From Candidatus Defluviibacterium haderslevense (GTDB lineage: Bacteria > Bacteroidota > Bacteroidia > Chitinophagales > Saprospiraceae), in assembly GCA_016712225.1 (NCBI GenBank), contig JADJRL010000003.1, positions 3,423,501-3,487,500 of the forward strand: DNA of 64,000 bases, given 5' to 3'. A program made the position numbers and the translations under genes. The notes beneath the pieces were generated by a model. It did no database searches and had not been told where the DNA came from. It saw nothing but the letters and a program-made list of their open reading frames with translations. Below are positions 37,243 through 47,351 of this stretch, piece by piece; positions within the stretch are counted from its first letter, which is position 1; every line of letters starts with the position of its first letter.

Positions 37243-40200
37243 ATGCAAAGATTTTTACTGATTTTACTGATTAGTTTATCATTAGGATCCAATCTTCAAC
37301 TTTTAGCTCAATGTACACCACCATCCGCTGACAATTGCCAGGATGCCAATGTATTATGTTCATTGGATGAAGTAAATGGTTATAGTTGTTCTAATCCAAA
37401 TTACAGCAATCCAACAGGATGTAGCCCTTTATGCCCTTCAGGTGGAGGTGCTCATAATACAGCCTGGTGGGCTTTTGTTTGCGATGGTGGAAATGTAACC
37501 ATTACAATAACTTATCAGAACTGCTCGGTTAATGGTACAGGTGTTCAAATGGGTATCTGGGGTGATTGTGATTGTGCAGAATCTGTTGCATGTAACCCAA
37601 ATTGTAGTGGTCCGGGACAGTTTACAATTACCGCACAGCTGACAGCATGTAAAACATACTACTTATTTGTTGATGGATGTAGTGGAGATGTTTGTGATTT
37701 TACAATAACAACTTCGGGAGGTTCCGCTCCACACCTAAGTCCACTCGGAAAAATAAACAATGATGCAGACCGAAAATTGACGGTGTGTAAAGGTGCGTGT
37801 GGAGTTAACTTTAAAGTTGCAGGTCAAAATGGAGGATGCGAACCAACTTATGAATGGACACTGGATGGAAACATAGTAGGAGGTGATGAAGACAATATTG
37901 ATTTGGATTTTCCTGATGAAGGAGTTTTTAACTTATGTGTTACAGCTTATATTGGAAATCCATCATCCGGTTCAATTTGTGACCAGGAAGGTCCTGAATG
38001 TATAACAATTACTGTTATTCCTTACAAAGACAGAATAGGGGTTGATCGGAGATTATGTGCAGAAGATGTCCCTTTTCCATGGCATAATCAAACGGTAACT
38101 GAAACCGGTATTTACAGAAATATGTTTACAGATAAAGATTGTTGCATTTATGATTCAGTTGTTAAATTTATAGTACTCCCAATTCCTATTGGTCCAAGTA
38201 TTTATCATATCGGATGCGATGCCAATGATGTTTATATAGAGCCAACCACAAAAATTCCATATCGTGGATGTTATATGAATGAAGTCATCACTTTTTCTAA
38301 GGCCAGCAATCCTTTTAAATGTGATAGTTTTATTGATCTTACTACGGTATTTTTGGAATTTAACCCTGATTTTACGGAAGAATGTGCTAATGGTAAAGTT
38401 TTAATTCAACCTAATATTGAAAACTTAACTTTTAGTTGTGGTGGCGGTGAGACTTTTGATTTTAAATACAAATGGTACTTAAAAAGCGATGGTAGAAAAA
38501 CACCTATTGGCTTTAATGAATCTATTTTAGTTGATAAAAAAGAAGATTATTGTGTTGAGTATACAGTGTTGACAAAATTGGGAACGATTTCAAAAACATG
38601 TGTTTTTAATTATTGTGAAAAGATTGATGAAGACCAATTTAAGCCACTAAAGGTTTGTCCAAAAGGAGATTTATTAGTTTGTAGAGGTAAAACCGGAATT
38701 TATTTTATAGACACGATAACTCCTCCGAATGCGGTTCATAACTGGTCTATTACCAATGGAACTATTTTGACCACGAATCCATTTCAAGCTACAACGATTG
38801 AAGTTCTATGGAACAACCCAGCTAGTATAGGAACGGTATGTTATAATTATTCTTCAGAATGTGGAACAAGCCCTGATTGTTGTATTGATGTAAAAATAGA
38901 AAATTCACCTGCGCCAAAAGCAGGACCCGATGAAAGCATATGCGGATTAGCCAATCAGTTCAAAGGGCAAAAAGATGTTGGTGGACAATGGGTAAAAGTT
39001 TCTGGTCCTGGAAATGCAATAATTACAGACGTTTTTGACGATAGATCTCCCGTTTCTGTTGATCTTTATGGAACGTACACATTCGTTTGGTCAGAATCAA
39101 GATTAGGGTGCACAGGTGCAGATACAGTTGTACTTAGATTTAATGATGATCCTAAGAAGGATATTGAGTCTTATATCTGTAGCGGTAATAATAAAGATTT
39201 TAAAGTGCGATTCCAAATATCTGGAGGTCAACCTGCATACACTGTTATAAAAGGTAACGGGACTATTGATGCATCAAACATTTATACCTCTAAAGTTATT
39301 TTAAATAATTCCATTGACACAGTGATTATTAGAGATGCCAATGGTTGTGAATTTACTTTTATACATACTTATGAATGTAAATGCACCAATAGCTTAGGGA
39401 AATTAATGCCTGACAAATATCTTTTATGTGAGGATGGTACAGTTGTCGTTAATTATGATAAAACAACAGAAGTATTGGATTTAAATCCTGCAGATACTGT
39501 GATCTTCTTTATTTGCTCAGATCCAACTAATCCTTTCGCTACTAAAATCAAGGATATAACATCATTTTCTTTTGGTTATAATCCTTCTTTTGTATTTGGT
39601 CAAACGTATTACATTGGGGCTATTCTAGGGAGAAAAGACGGAAGAGGAGGAATTGATGCATTGCTAGGATGTCTAAGTGAAACAGCTGGTACTGAATTTA
39701 CTTTTTATCAAATACCAACCCCTCAAGCTGGTCCTGATGATGCAATTTGTGGTAGTGTATATGATCTGAAAGGAATACAATCTATCCCCGGAAGTGATAT
39801 CACTTGGCGAGTCATTAGTGGAAATGGGGCCTTGTTTACAGATGCAAAAACAGCAATTACACAAGTAAGTGCACAGAGTGGTTTTGGTAAATATCGATTT
39901 GAAATCGAAGAAAATAATAATGATATTTGTATCAGACAAGATGTAGTTGAAATTACATTTAATGAATCTCCTTCAATCATTAATCTCGTTAAGGATTGTG
40001 TTTTAGAAGGCGGCGTAGTAACTCCTGATGGGAAATATATTGTTTGTGCAGAAATCAAAGGTGGAACCCCACCTTATGTTTTGTTATCTGGGGGTGGAAA
40101 AATAGTTGGAAATACTTGGTGCTCGGATACACTTTTTAGTCCAAATTCATTTACTGTTCAAATACAGGATGCAAATGGATGTGTTTCGCTAATAATTGAT

Positions 40201-42987
40201 GATAATTACAATTGTAAATGTGGAATCATTGATCCAGGAAAATTGGATACTTCATTATTGGTTAAATGTGAAGATCAATGTTATACCATTGCAGAATTAT
40301 TAACCAATTCAATTAATGAAGTCATTGATCCTGAAGATGGTATAATGTATATACTACACCGAGGTAATTATACAAATGCAATTGATACATTCTATTCATT
40401 GAATGATATCGTATGTTTTGACAGTAAGAACATGGTCTTAGGAAATGGAAATACGTACTACGTATCTCGAATAGTTGGTGATGATGTTTTGCCAAAAGAT
40501 GGTATCATAGACACAAGGGATCCATGTAAACGCGTATCGAATAACAGACCTATAACATGGGAGCCATATCCATTAGCAGATGCAGGATCACCAGAAGATG
40601 TTTGCGGATTAACCTATAATTTCAAAGCGAATTTGACTTTAGGAACAGGAACATGGAAATTAATATCTGGTCCAGGAACAGCAACAATAGGTGATGTAAA
40701 TCTCGCTAACTCAAGTGTTACAGTTAGCCAATTTGGAGCTTATACATTTGAGTGGGGTGTATTCAATTTTTCTTGCGATCGTTATGACACGGTGCGGGTT
40801 GTATTTCACGATTCACCAGACCTTTCATTAATAGATATAGAATGTGATAATACAGCAGAGAATGCAAGAGTAATCATTAGAGCACAAAAAGGAGATCAGC
40901 CGACTTGGGTATTGAAAGGTGCATATGATGGCAGTAATCTTTTAAATGGAACGTTTAGTGGTAATGTATGGACCTCAGACTGGTTTTCATCAAATACTGA
41001 TTTTACCATTACCATTGAAGATCAATATCAATGTAATCTTTTTAAATTACCTGGAGATGCACCATGTGCTTGTATAACCGCATTGGGTACGTTGGATAAG
41101 ACGCCAATCATATTGTGTGCAGATGGCCAAGCCAGTGCTAAATATAATGTGGCTCCAGGTGTATTGGATGGAAATGATGTCGTTCGTTATATGTTATATG
41201 ATGGCTCGTCAACAGATCCTAAAAATGGAACATCGATATCTGTGAACAGTGATGGAAAATTTGTTTTTGATCCAAGTAAAATGCAATTAGGAAAGACCTA
41301 TTACATATCAGTGTTTATTGGAAATCTGGACCCTAATACAGGCAATGTAAATTTCACGGATCGCTGTGCCTTGTTTGATGTGGTACCGGTAACCTGGTAT
41401 GCATATCCGGTAGCAGCTATCAATGGAAATAATATATTAACATGTGCGGTAACTAGTTTAGCTTTAGATGGATTAAAATCAACAAGTGGATCAGGAAGTC
41501 CATTGGATTTTGCTTGGAGTACCCAAAATGGTAGAATAGTTGGACCTGCAAATACAGGAACATCCACTATTGATCGTCCCGGAACCTATATATTAGATGT
41601 AACCGATCCAATTTCTGGATGTAAAAATCAAACCAGTTTTGTAGTAACAGAAAATTTGGTTAAACCAATAGTAGCTATTGCACCTCCAAATGTACTGACC
41701 TGTGCAGTGACAAGTATTAATTTGGATGGAAATGGATCATCCAGAGGTGCTATATATGGAGCTAATTGGTCAGGCCCTGGAACGATAATTGGAGGTGCGA
41801 CTTATTCCCCAACAGTATCAAGTATAGGCCGATACACCATTGTTGTGACGAATACACAAAATGGATGTAAGGATTCTACATTTGTAACAGTAACTGAAGA
41901 TAAGCTAACTCCGGTACCATTAATTGAGCAAAAAGGAACATTAACATGCACCGTGAATGAGGTACAATTAGATGGTTCTAAATCAAGAGGACTTTCCGGG
42001 AATATCAATAATTATTCATGGGATGCATTAACTGGAAATATCATATCAGGTCAAGGTAGTTCACAAATTACTGTAGGAAAACCTGGAGGAACTTTTAGAT
42101 TGACAGTCCGAGATGGCAAGAATGGATGTACTGCAATTGATACTATTACAGTTGATGAATTGGGAAATCCGTTAGCTCAAATCTTATCGGATCCGCATAA
42201 TCCAAAGTGCTTTGGAGACAGAAATGGATTCATAGATATTAATGGAGTTTTGGATAAGAACAACCAAACATTAGGTAATGTCCAATATTCCATAAATGGT
42301 GGCCCATTTACATCAAACCCGAATTTTACGAACTTAACACAAGGGTCATATACCATCAAAGTAAAAGATATTAATGGCTGTACTTTAGAAACTCGTCATG
42401 ATCTGATAGAACCAGGAAAAATGGGCATCAAGGTAATCAAGAGTATCGTTGTGGACCAAGGTACAGAAGTACATTTAGATTCATTGTTGTTGGAAATTTC
42501 AGGTGGAACACAAGTTGCTAATGGAGGTTACCAAGATACAACATGGTTTAATCTTGATCAGCAAATTGACTGGAAACCAAGGTTGATTTACAATGCAGAC
42601 ACAAGCAGAGAATTCTTAATCACAGGATATGATAAAGAGGGATGTGAAATCAGTGAAAGAGTACGAGTGCTGGTAAGAATCCTTAAAGATGTGTGGTGGC
42701 CAACCGTAATTTCAGCTAATGGTGATGGTAAAAATGACTTCTTTAATTTATATGGAAAACGTGTAAGACAAGTTAAATTATTAGAAATATATGATCGTTG
42801 GGGTGCTAGAGTTTATTCCCAACAGAATTTGCCTGACGGTAATAACGGTGGACAAAATAAAGGTTGGGATGGCGTGTTTAAGGGTGTTAAAGCATTGCCT
42901 GGAGTATATACTTTCTATGCTGAAATTGAATATGAAAAATCTACCGGTTTTGATAAGTTTCAGGGAGAATTTACTTTGTTGAGATAG
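37243..42987 (+). CDS. Giant Cys-rich secreted protein with SprB repeat and gliding C-terminal domain (paralogue B)
   Basis: A 1914-aa protein, the same length as paralogue A and aligning with it at a constant distance of 10,055 bases at both ends and at every internal point I checked. The signal peptide (RFLLILLISLSLGSNLQLLAQ) has diverged. The mature N-terminal domain (QCTPPSADNCQDANVLC) is almost identical in protein but not in DNA. Residues about 270-480 have drifted most. The C-terminal half holds the same three Ig-like repeats, SprB repeat and T9SS/gliding domain (WWPTVISANGDGKNDFFN). It has its own promoter and terminator. Likely a surface protein of the same type as A, perhaps with a different binding surface in the diverged part. 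Confidence 0.88.
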   Translation: MQRFLLILLISLSLGSNLQLLAQCTPPSADNCQDANVLCSLDEVNGYSCSNPNYSNPTGCSPLCPSGGGAHNTAWWAFVCDGGNVTITITYQNCSVNGTGVQMGIWGDCDCAESVACNPNCSGPGQFTITAQLTACKTYYLFVDGCSGDVCDFTITTSGGSAPHLSPLGKINNDADRKLTVCKGACGVNFKVAGQNGGCEPTYEWTLDGNIVGGDEDNIDLDFPDEGVFNLCVTAYIGNPSSGSICDQEGPECITITVIPYKDRIGVDRRLCAEDVPFPWHNQTVTETGIYRNMFTDKDCCIYDSVVKFIVLPIPIGPSIYHIGCDANDVYIEPTTKIPYRGCYMNEVITFSKASNPFKCDSFIDLTTVFLEFNPDFTEECANGKVLIQPNIENLTFSCGGGETFDFKYKWYLKSDGRKTPIGFNESILVDKKEDYCVEYTVLTKLGTISKTCVFNYCEKIDEDQFKPLKVCPKGDLLVCRGKTGIYFIDTITPPNAVHNWSITNGTILTTNPFQATTIEVLWNNPASIGTVCYNYSSECGTSPDCCIDVKIENSPAPKAGPDESICGLANQFKGQKDVGGQWVKVSGPGNAIITDVFDDRSPVSVDLYGTYTFVWSESRLGCTGADTVVLRFNDDPKKDIESYICSGNNKDFKVRFQISGGQPAYTVIKGNGTIDASNIYTSKVILNNSIDTVIIRDANGCEFTFIHTYECKCTNSLGKLMPDKYLLCEDGTVVVNYDKTTEVLDLNPADTVIFFICSDPTNPFATKIKDITSFSFGYNPSFVFGQTYYIGAILGRKDGRGGIDALLGCLSETAGTEFTFYQIPTPQAGPDDAICGSVYDLKGIQSIPGSDITWRVISGNGALFTDAKTAITQVSAQSGFGKYRFEIEENNNDICIRQDVVEITFNESPSIINLVKDCVLEGGVVTPDGKYIVCAEIKGGTPPYVLLSGGGKIVGNTWCSDTLFSPNSFTVQIQDANGCVSLIIDDNYNCKCGIIDPGKLDTSLLVKCEDQCYTIAELLTNSINEVIDPEDGIMYILHRGNYTNAIDTFYSLNDIVCFDSKNMVLGNGNTYYVSRIVGDDVLPKDGIIDTRDPCKRVSNNRPITWEPYPLADAGSPEDVCGLTYNFKANLTLGTGTWKLISGPGTATIGDVNLANSSVTVSQFGAYTFEWGVFNFSCDRYDTVRVVFHDSPDLSLIDIECDNTAENARVIIRAQKGDQPTWVLKGAYDGSNLLNGTFSGNVWTSDWFSSNTDFTITIEDQYQCNLFKLPGDAPCACITALGTLDKTPIILCADGQASAKYNVAPGVLDGNDVVRYMLYDGSSTDPKNGTSISVNSDGKFVFDPSKMQLGKTYYISVFIGNLDPNTGNVNFTDRCALFDVVPVTWYAYPVAAINGNNILTCAVTSLALDGLKSTSGSGSPLDFAWSTQNGRIVGPANTGTSTIDRPGTYILDVTDPISGCKNQTSFVVTENLVKPIVAIAPPNVLTCAVTSINLDGNGSSRGAIYGANWSGPGTIIGGATYSPTVSSIGRYTIVVTNTQNGCKDSTFVTVTEDKLTPVPLIEQKGTLTCTVNEVQLDGSKSRGLSGNINNYSWDALTGNIISGQGSSQITVGKPGGTFRLTVRDGKNGCTAIDTITVDELGNPLAQILSDPHNPKCFGDRNGFIDINGVLDKNNQTLGNVQYSINGGPFTSNPNFTNLTQGSYTIKVKDINGCTLETRHDLIEPGKMGIKVIKSIVVDQGTEVHLDSLLLEISGGTQVANGGYQDTTWFNLDQQIDWKPRLIYNADTSREFLITGYDKEGCEISERVRVLVRILKDVWWPTVISANGDGKNDFFNLYGKRVRQVKLLEIYDRWGARVYSQQNLPDGNNGGQNKGWDGVFKGVKALPGVYTFYAEIEYEKSTGFDKFQGEFTLLR
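40744..41036 (+). repeat. Near-identical segment shared by the two giant paralogues (copy B)
   Basis: Partner of 30689-30981, with one mismatch in 293 bases. Further long matches occur downstream, for example 42034-42152 against 31979-32097 with no difference seen. Confidence 0.93.
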
Positions 42988-43002
42988 TTTTCAAGTTAAT
43001 TA

Positions 43003-43049
43003 AAATAAAAAAAAACCGTTCAAGTTTTTGAACGGTTTTTTTTTTTTTT
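43003..43049. terminator. Bidirectional terminator between paralogue B and the methyltransferase genes
   Basis: CCGTTCAA (43016-43023) pairs with TTGAACGG (43028-43035). An A-rich tract lies on the left and 14 T residues on the right, so the hairpin has a T-tract on both strands and can end both converging transcripts. Confidence 0.9.
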
Positions 43050-43069
43050 GACTGTTAATTCAATTCATT

Positions 43070-43837
43070 TTATTTTGTTGCAATAATAAAAAGGTCTAAG
43101 CTTTCAGGATTCTCCTGACTTAAATAAAAATCATTAGTAGAAATATCTGTTGTTAGCGCAACATTGTTCTTTGCAATATTTTTTCGATTCATTCTATTGA
43201 AAAAATCATAAGGAACCTGAAGCCATTTTCTGGGTAGTCGATATTGTAAATTAAAAATATCAAAACGGGTAATTCTTTTTACAGAAGCTTTATTTTTTTC
43301 AATATAATCATTTACTTTTTTGTTCCCAAAAGTCCCCAGCATTTCTATTTTGGTAAACTGATTTTTTCGGAAAAGTTCAGCAAGTTCACTGGCTAGATAT
43401 TCTCTGATATGCCACGGATTCCTGGTGAGTGATTGCAGTCGATTTGGGGTGGTGAGCAGCGCCTTTCCATCCTTTTTTAAAACCCTGTAAATTTCTTTAA
43501 CAAAGGCATCGTCAGGCTCTATATGTTCAATAAGTTGAAAAGCTATAACAAAATCAAAACTCTGATCTGGAATATTAACAAATGGTGGAATTTCCATTTG
43601 GATAAATGTGGTATTTGGGTATTTTGTAAAATCAATATTACTTGAAAATTTGTCGATCGTTGTAAATGAATCACACTGTGGCGCCATATAAGATAATCCA
43701 ATTCCGCTGCCCGTTCCTATTTCTAAAACTTTACCATGAATTCTTTTTGCTGCTTGCTGATAGGCATAAAGACAGCGTTGATATACATAATTATCACTGT
43801 AATCATGACTGGATACGCGCTCTGCTGTGTCATTCAT
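43070..43837 (-). CDS. Class I SAM-dependent methyltransferase
   Basis: A 255-aa protein of the Methyltransf_11 type. The SAM loop is VLEIGTGSGIGLSYMAPQC, the acidic strand end is FTTIDKFS, and post-motifs SFDFVIAFQLIEHIEPDDAF and LLTTPNRLQSL follow. The IEH and TPN elements are usual in methyltransferases acting on sugars, lipids or small molecules. The gene starts 8 bases inside the end of the upstream methyltransferase gene, so the two are translationally linked. The substrate cannot be told from the sequence. Confidence 0.85.
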   Translation of the reverse strand: MNDTAERVSSHDYSDNYVYQRCLYAYQQAAKRIHGKVLEIGTGSGIGLSYMAPQCDSFTTIDKFSSNIDFTKYPNTTFIQMEIPPFVNIPDQSFDFVIAFQLIEHIEPDDAFVKEIYRVLKKDGKALLTTPNRLQSLTRNPWHIREYLASELAELFRKNQFTKIEMLGTFGNKKVNDYIEKNKASVKRITRFDIFNLQYRLPRKWLQVPYDFFNRMNRKNIAKNNVALTTDISTNDFYLSQENPESLDLFIIATK

Positions 43838-44741
43838 TGTTGGTCACATTTATTTTTTGAAAAATATATAATATTGAGCTGGTTTTTTTAGGATTGAAAC
43901 GACTTATTAAATTAGAAATAAATCCAATAATCAATGCTTTTACTATTGATAATGCATTTTTATTAAACGACTCACTTAGCATAGCAACATAATAAGAATC
44001 AAAAGGCATTCTTTTAATGTCCATTAATTTGAATCCAATGGGATGAACTAATTGTTGAATCGTTGTGTAATCAAAATGCCAAAGGTGTCGCGGTACATCA
44101 TATGCAGCCCAATGTTCTTTATAATGAGTCGCATCATATGATTGATAATTTGGAACAGCAATAATTAGGTATCCATTCTGGGTTAATGCATTTCGTATAG
44201 CTGTGAGATACAATTTGGGGTCGTAAATATGCTCCAACACATGCCACATTGTTGCTACATCAAAGGTGTTCATGAGTGTGCCTGATAATAATGTCTCCGG
44301 GTCGCGAACATCTATTTTAAAATGTTCAATACTAAAATCTCTGGCTGATTTATTTTTTTCAATTCCCAATACTTCAAAGCCATGTGATTTCATCTCATTT
44401 AGAAAATAACCTGTCCCGCTTCCGATGTCAATTACTTTTTTTATTTGGCTTAATGGATCAATGATCATTCTTTTTTTTCTCAACATGAATGTTCGAATCC
44501 AATGATAGGTTTTTGCTATTACACCTTTGGTTGTATCGGAATGAGATATGTATTGGTTACTTTCATAATAGCGACCAATGTTTGATTCAAAAGGAGGATT
44601 TTGTGTGAATAGTAGGGTGCAAGTTTGGCATTTAAATAATTCAAATGTTTCTTGACTGATGCTGTAATCTTTAATAGAAAAGGCCTTGTTTATTGCTGAA
44701 GAATGGCAGAAAGGGCATTGAGAAAATGGGATTGGAAGCAT
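43830..44741 (-). CDS. Class I SAM-dependent methyltransferase with N-terminal zinc-ribbon-like segment
   Basis: A 303-aa protein. Its N-terminus has two CxxC pairs (CPFCHSS and CQTCTLLF) that could bind zinc, followed by a Methyltransf_23-type domain: VIDIGSGTGYFLNEMKSHG, then MWHVLEHIYDPKLYL and LIIAVPNYQSYDA. The Cys4 plus methyltransferase layout is common in enzymes of surface-polysaccharide or cofactor pathways. It overlaps the next methyltransferase gene by 8 bases. A role in cell-surface glycan methylation is a guess. Confidence 0.84.
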   Translation of the reverse strand: MLPIPFSQCPFCHSSAINKAFSIKDYSISQETFELFKCQTCTLLFTQNPPFESNIGRYYESNQYISHSDTTKGVIAKTYHWIRTFMLRKKRMIIDPLSQIKKVIDIGSGTGYFLNEMKSHGFEVLGIEKNKSARDFSIEHFKIDVRDPETLLSGTLMNTFDVATMWHVLEHIYDPKLYLTAIRNALTQNGYLIIAVPNYQSYDATHYKEHWAAYDVPRHLWHFDYTTIQQLVHPIGFKLMDIKRMPFDSYYVAMLSESFNKNALSIVKALIIGFISNLISRFNPKKTSSILYIFQKINVTNNE

Positions 44742-44820
44742 AAGGTGTTCTCCGATGGAATCTCTGAAAATTTAATAATTTAAAGTGCAAATATATTATT
44801 ATTCAATATCATATGTTTGA

Positions 44821-46608
44821 TTACTGGCTAATATTGGTTATTTTTATTTCAACCCTTTGGTTTTTTTGCCTGCCTGATAAGGTCTCATTGGAGGCTACGG
44901 GTACTCTTTTGCCATATCCACGGTGAGATATTTGGTTTAGTGGTATACCTTTTTCATATAAATATTGAGCTACATTCTTCGCTCTCGCTGCCGACAATTG
45001 GTCGCAATATTCATGAGGCGGAATACCATTGGTATGGCCACCTATTTCAACATATATGTCTTTATTGGTGGACAAGAAATTGAATATTTCATCCAGAACT
45101 AAATAGGATTCTGAAGATATATCGGATGAATCCGAAGTGAAATACAATTCGTTAATCCTAAGTGTCTGGCCAACCACAATTTTCTTTCGATCCAAATCGG
45201 GTATGGCTCTAGGAGCTTCAATGTAAACTTCTGCTTGCTGAAAACACTGATTTTGGTCGTATATTTTGACGATATGTTTGCCGGCGGATAGATTAGTTGT
45301 ACTTAAACCAGATTTGCCATTATCCCAGATGATACGATAAGGAAAAGTACCACCAGTTACTTCGATCTTGGCTTTGCCATCTTTTCTATTAATTTCAGTC
45401 ACCCGTTCTTTTTGAATGACGCTTATTTGGATGGGTTCTGGTTCTTTGATTAAGACCGATGCAGTAAATTCTTCTCCTTCGGCATCGACAACGGTAACTG
45501 TATAATTTCCTGCACCAATAGTATCCTTTTTTGCACCTTGCATTGTCGGATTATTCCATAAATAGGAATATGGAGTTTTTCCCCCTCTGGTAATCACGGT
45601 AATTTGGGCTGTCTTTGCTCCGGGACATTTGATTTCGCCTTTAGAAAAGACCACGACAGAAAGCTCTTCAGCCTCGCCCTCAATAATGTCAACTCGAAAT
45701 AATCCCCGATCTGCCGTTCCTACCCAAAGGTCGTCGTTTTTGTCGCATGCTAATGATAGGGTTTGTGCAGATACAAATCCATAGTCTTTATCAATTTGAA
45801 GTATTTTATCATTGATGGGATCAAATTGTACCAGGGTTTCGGAGGCTATATAAACTTGACCTTTGGAATCAGCTACAATAGCTCTAACAGGACCTTTGCT
45901 TAAACCTCTTTTGACAGCAGCATCCTGCCATCTGTCTCGGCCTTCTTCTTTATAAATGAGCCACATTTTTTTCTCTGCCAGCAACCAAATACCATCCTTG
46001 GTGGCAATAGCGCCAGTGATTTTGTGGTCCTTTTCATATTGATCCCATTTTTTATTATCGATAATAACAACTCCATTATCTGTACCTACCCATAATTTCC
46101 CTTCCTTGTCTGGATACAGCATGTTAATATGATTCGATTTCAGTTTGCTGTTATCTGTAGTATAATGATTCAGAATCTTATTTTGATCATCTGAAACCTT
46201 GAATAATCCATTGTTGGTTCCAACCCATATATCTCCTTTAAAATAAGACATGCAGGTGATTTCAAGATTTTTATCACTGAGTATTATTTTTTGCTTTTGA
46301 TCTTCTGTGATGAGTTGTTGTTTTCTATTGCCAAACCAGACCATCTCGCTTTTATCTTCTGCTAGACTACTGATGCTATCTGAAATCATCAATTCCGGTT
46401 CAGAATCCATACTTATAACTCGGTAAAGACCTTTATCTGTTCCTAGCCATTTGTAATTTTGCTTATCAATAAGGATGGCTCTGACCGCTTCTCTTGGATC
46501 TAGTTTTTGATAATTTTCAACAATAGCGTTTTTCTTTTCTTGGGCGAATAATGAATTCAAAGAAAAGAGGATTTCAAAAATAAACAGCAGACGAAAAAAA
46601 ATAGTCAT
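44821..46608 (-). CDS. Propeller-SprB-OmpA fusion protein (envelope)
   Basis: A 595-aa protein. After a signal peptide (LLFIFEILFSLNSLFAQ) come repeats of the two-component-regulator propeller type (residues about 35-310: KWLGTDKGLYRV, IWVGTNNGLFKV, LWVGTDNGVVII, LWVGTADRGLFRV). Two SprB-like segments follow (about 322-465: TPYSYLWNNPTMQG, FPYRIIWDNGKSG). The C-terminal OmpA domain (about 490-593) has IGGHTNGIPPHEYCDQLSAA and GYGKRVPVASNETLSGRQ, which bind peptidoglycan. Such propellers are normally the sensor half of hybrid histidine kinases; here no kinase follows. Probable periplasmic or outer-membrane-anchored protein. Stand-alone gene; function unknown. Confidence 0.85.
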   Translation of the reverse strand: MTIFFRLLFIFEILFSLNSLFAQEKKNAIVENYQKLDPREAVRAILIDKQNYKWLGTDKGLYRVISMDSEPELMISDSISSLAEDKSEMVWFGNRKQQLITEDQKQKIILSDKNLEITCMSYFKGDIWVGTNNGLFKVSDDQNKILNHYTTDNSKLKSNHINMLYPDKEGKLWVGTDNGVVIIDNKKWDQYEKDHKITGAIATKDGIWLLAEKKMWLIYKEEGRDRWQDAAVKRGLSKGPVRAIVADSKGQVYIASETLVQFDPINDKILQIDKDYGFVSAQTLSLACDKNDDLWVGTADRGLFRVDIIEGEAEELSVVVFSKGEIKCPGAKTAQITVITRGGKTPYSYLWNNPTMQGAKKDTIGAGNYTVTVVDAEGEEFTASVLIKEPEPIQISVIQKERVTEINRKDGKAKIEVTGGTFPYRIIWDNGKSGLSTTNLSAGKHIVKIYDQNQCFQQAEVYIEAPRAIPDLDRKKIVVGQTLRINELYFTSDSSDISSESYLVLDEIFNFLSTNKDIYVEIGGHTNGIPPHEYCDQLSAARAKNVAQYLYEKGIPLNQISHRGYGKRVPVASNETLSGRQKNQRVEIKITNISQ

Positions 46609-46693
46609 AATATATATTAATAGTCATTTAACGTAAGTAGGCGTTAAATTAGTTTGAATTTTGGTGGATTGGTATTTTAATTTGAAATAAAAT

Positions 46694-46721
46694 AAAAAGC
46701 CCCATCCAAAAGGAGTGGGGC
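46694..46721 (-). terminator. Terminator of the Kbp-like gene
   Basis: On the minus strand GCCCCAC pairs with a GTGGGGC-type arm (plus-strand GCCCCAT at 46699 and GTGGGGC ending 46721), followed by TTTTTATTTTATTT. It lies 24 bases after the stop of the BON-LysM gene. Confidence 0.85.
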
Positions 46722-46744
46722 ATATCATTTATTGAGTTCAAAAA

Positions 46745-47122
46745 CTAATCATTAGGAATGATTAATTCCTGACCTGGATGTATAATATCCGGATTCTTTA
46801 AAATATCACTATTTGCAGCAAAAATCTGTTTGTATTTCATCGGATCTTTGTAATAATGCTTAGCAATCAAACTTAAACTTTCTCCCTTAGCTACAGTATG
46901 CTTAGTATAATAAGAAGTGTTGCTTACATTAATATCAGCAATTAAATCGCTTGGGCTATCACCAGATATTTCCTTGATTTTGTCCCAAATTTGGTCTTTT
47001 TGATATTGAGTTTCAGTAGTTCCTCTAACTTTAAGTACGCCGTTTTCTTCAATAACACTTCCGTCTTTTACGCCTAATTTTTGACCTAAATCAAGAACTG
47101 CTTTGTATTTTTCTTGTAACAT
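46745..47122 (-). CDS. Kbp/YgaU-like BON-LysM protein
   Basis: A 125-aa protein; I choose MLQEKYKAVL at 47122 because the upstream in-frame extension has no family-like sequence. A BON-like domain (residues about 10-70, VKDGSVIEENGVLKVRGTT) is followed by a LysM domain (about 75-124: HTVAKGESLSLIAKHYY, FAANSDILKNPDIIHPGQ). The order, spacing and end (ELIIPN) match E. coli YgaU/Kbp, a cytoplasmic potassium-binding protein. There is no signal peptide, again like Kbp. It has its own terminator. Confidence 0.85.
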   Translation of the reverse strand: MLQEKYKAVLDLGQKLGVKDGSVIEENGVLKVRGTTETQYQKDQIWDKIKEISGDSPSDLIADINVSNTSYYTKHTVAKGESLSLIAKHYYKDPMKYKQIFAANSDILKNPDIIHPGQELIIPND

Positions 47123-47351
47123 GATAAGATGAATTAATTTTTGTGAAATAATGTGTTCATAACCTTTGAAGTAGGTTTTTAGTTCCAAAAATGACTCGTT
47201 TTTTTAACTAATTTTTATAGATGCCTATGAATAAATGTAAAGGATTGATTATTAATGCCTTAGTTTAGTTGGTTTCTAGGTGAACCAAAAGCAATACCTG
47301 ATAAGGTTGAAATGTCGGGGATATAAAAATGTCAGATAAATTTAAATTACT

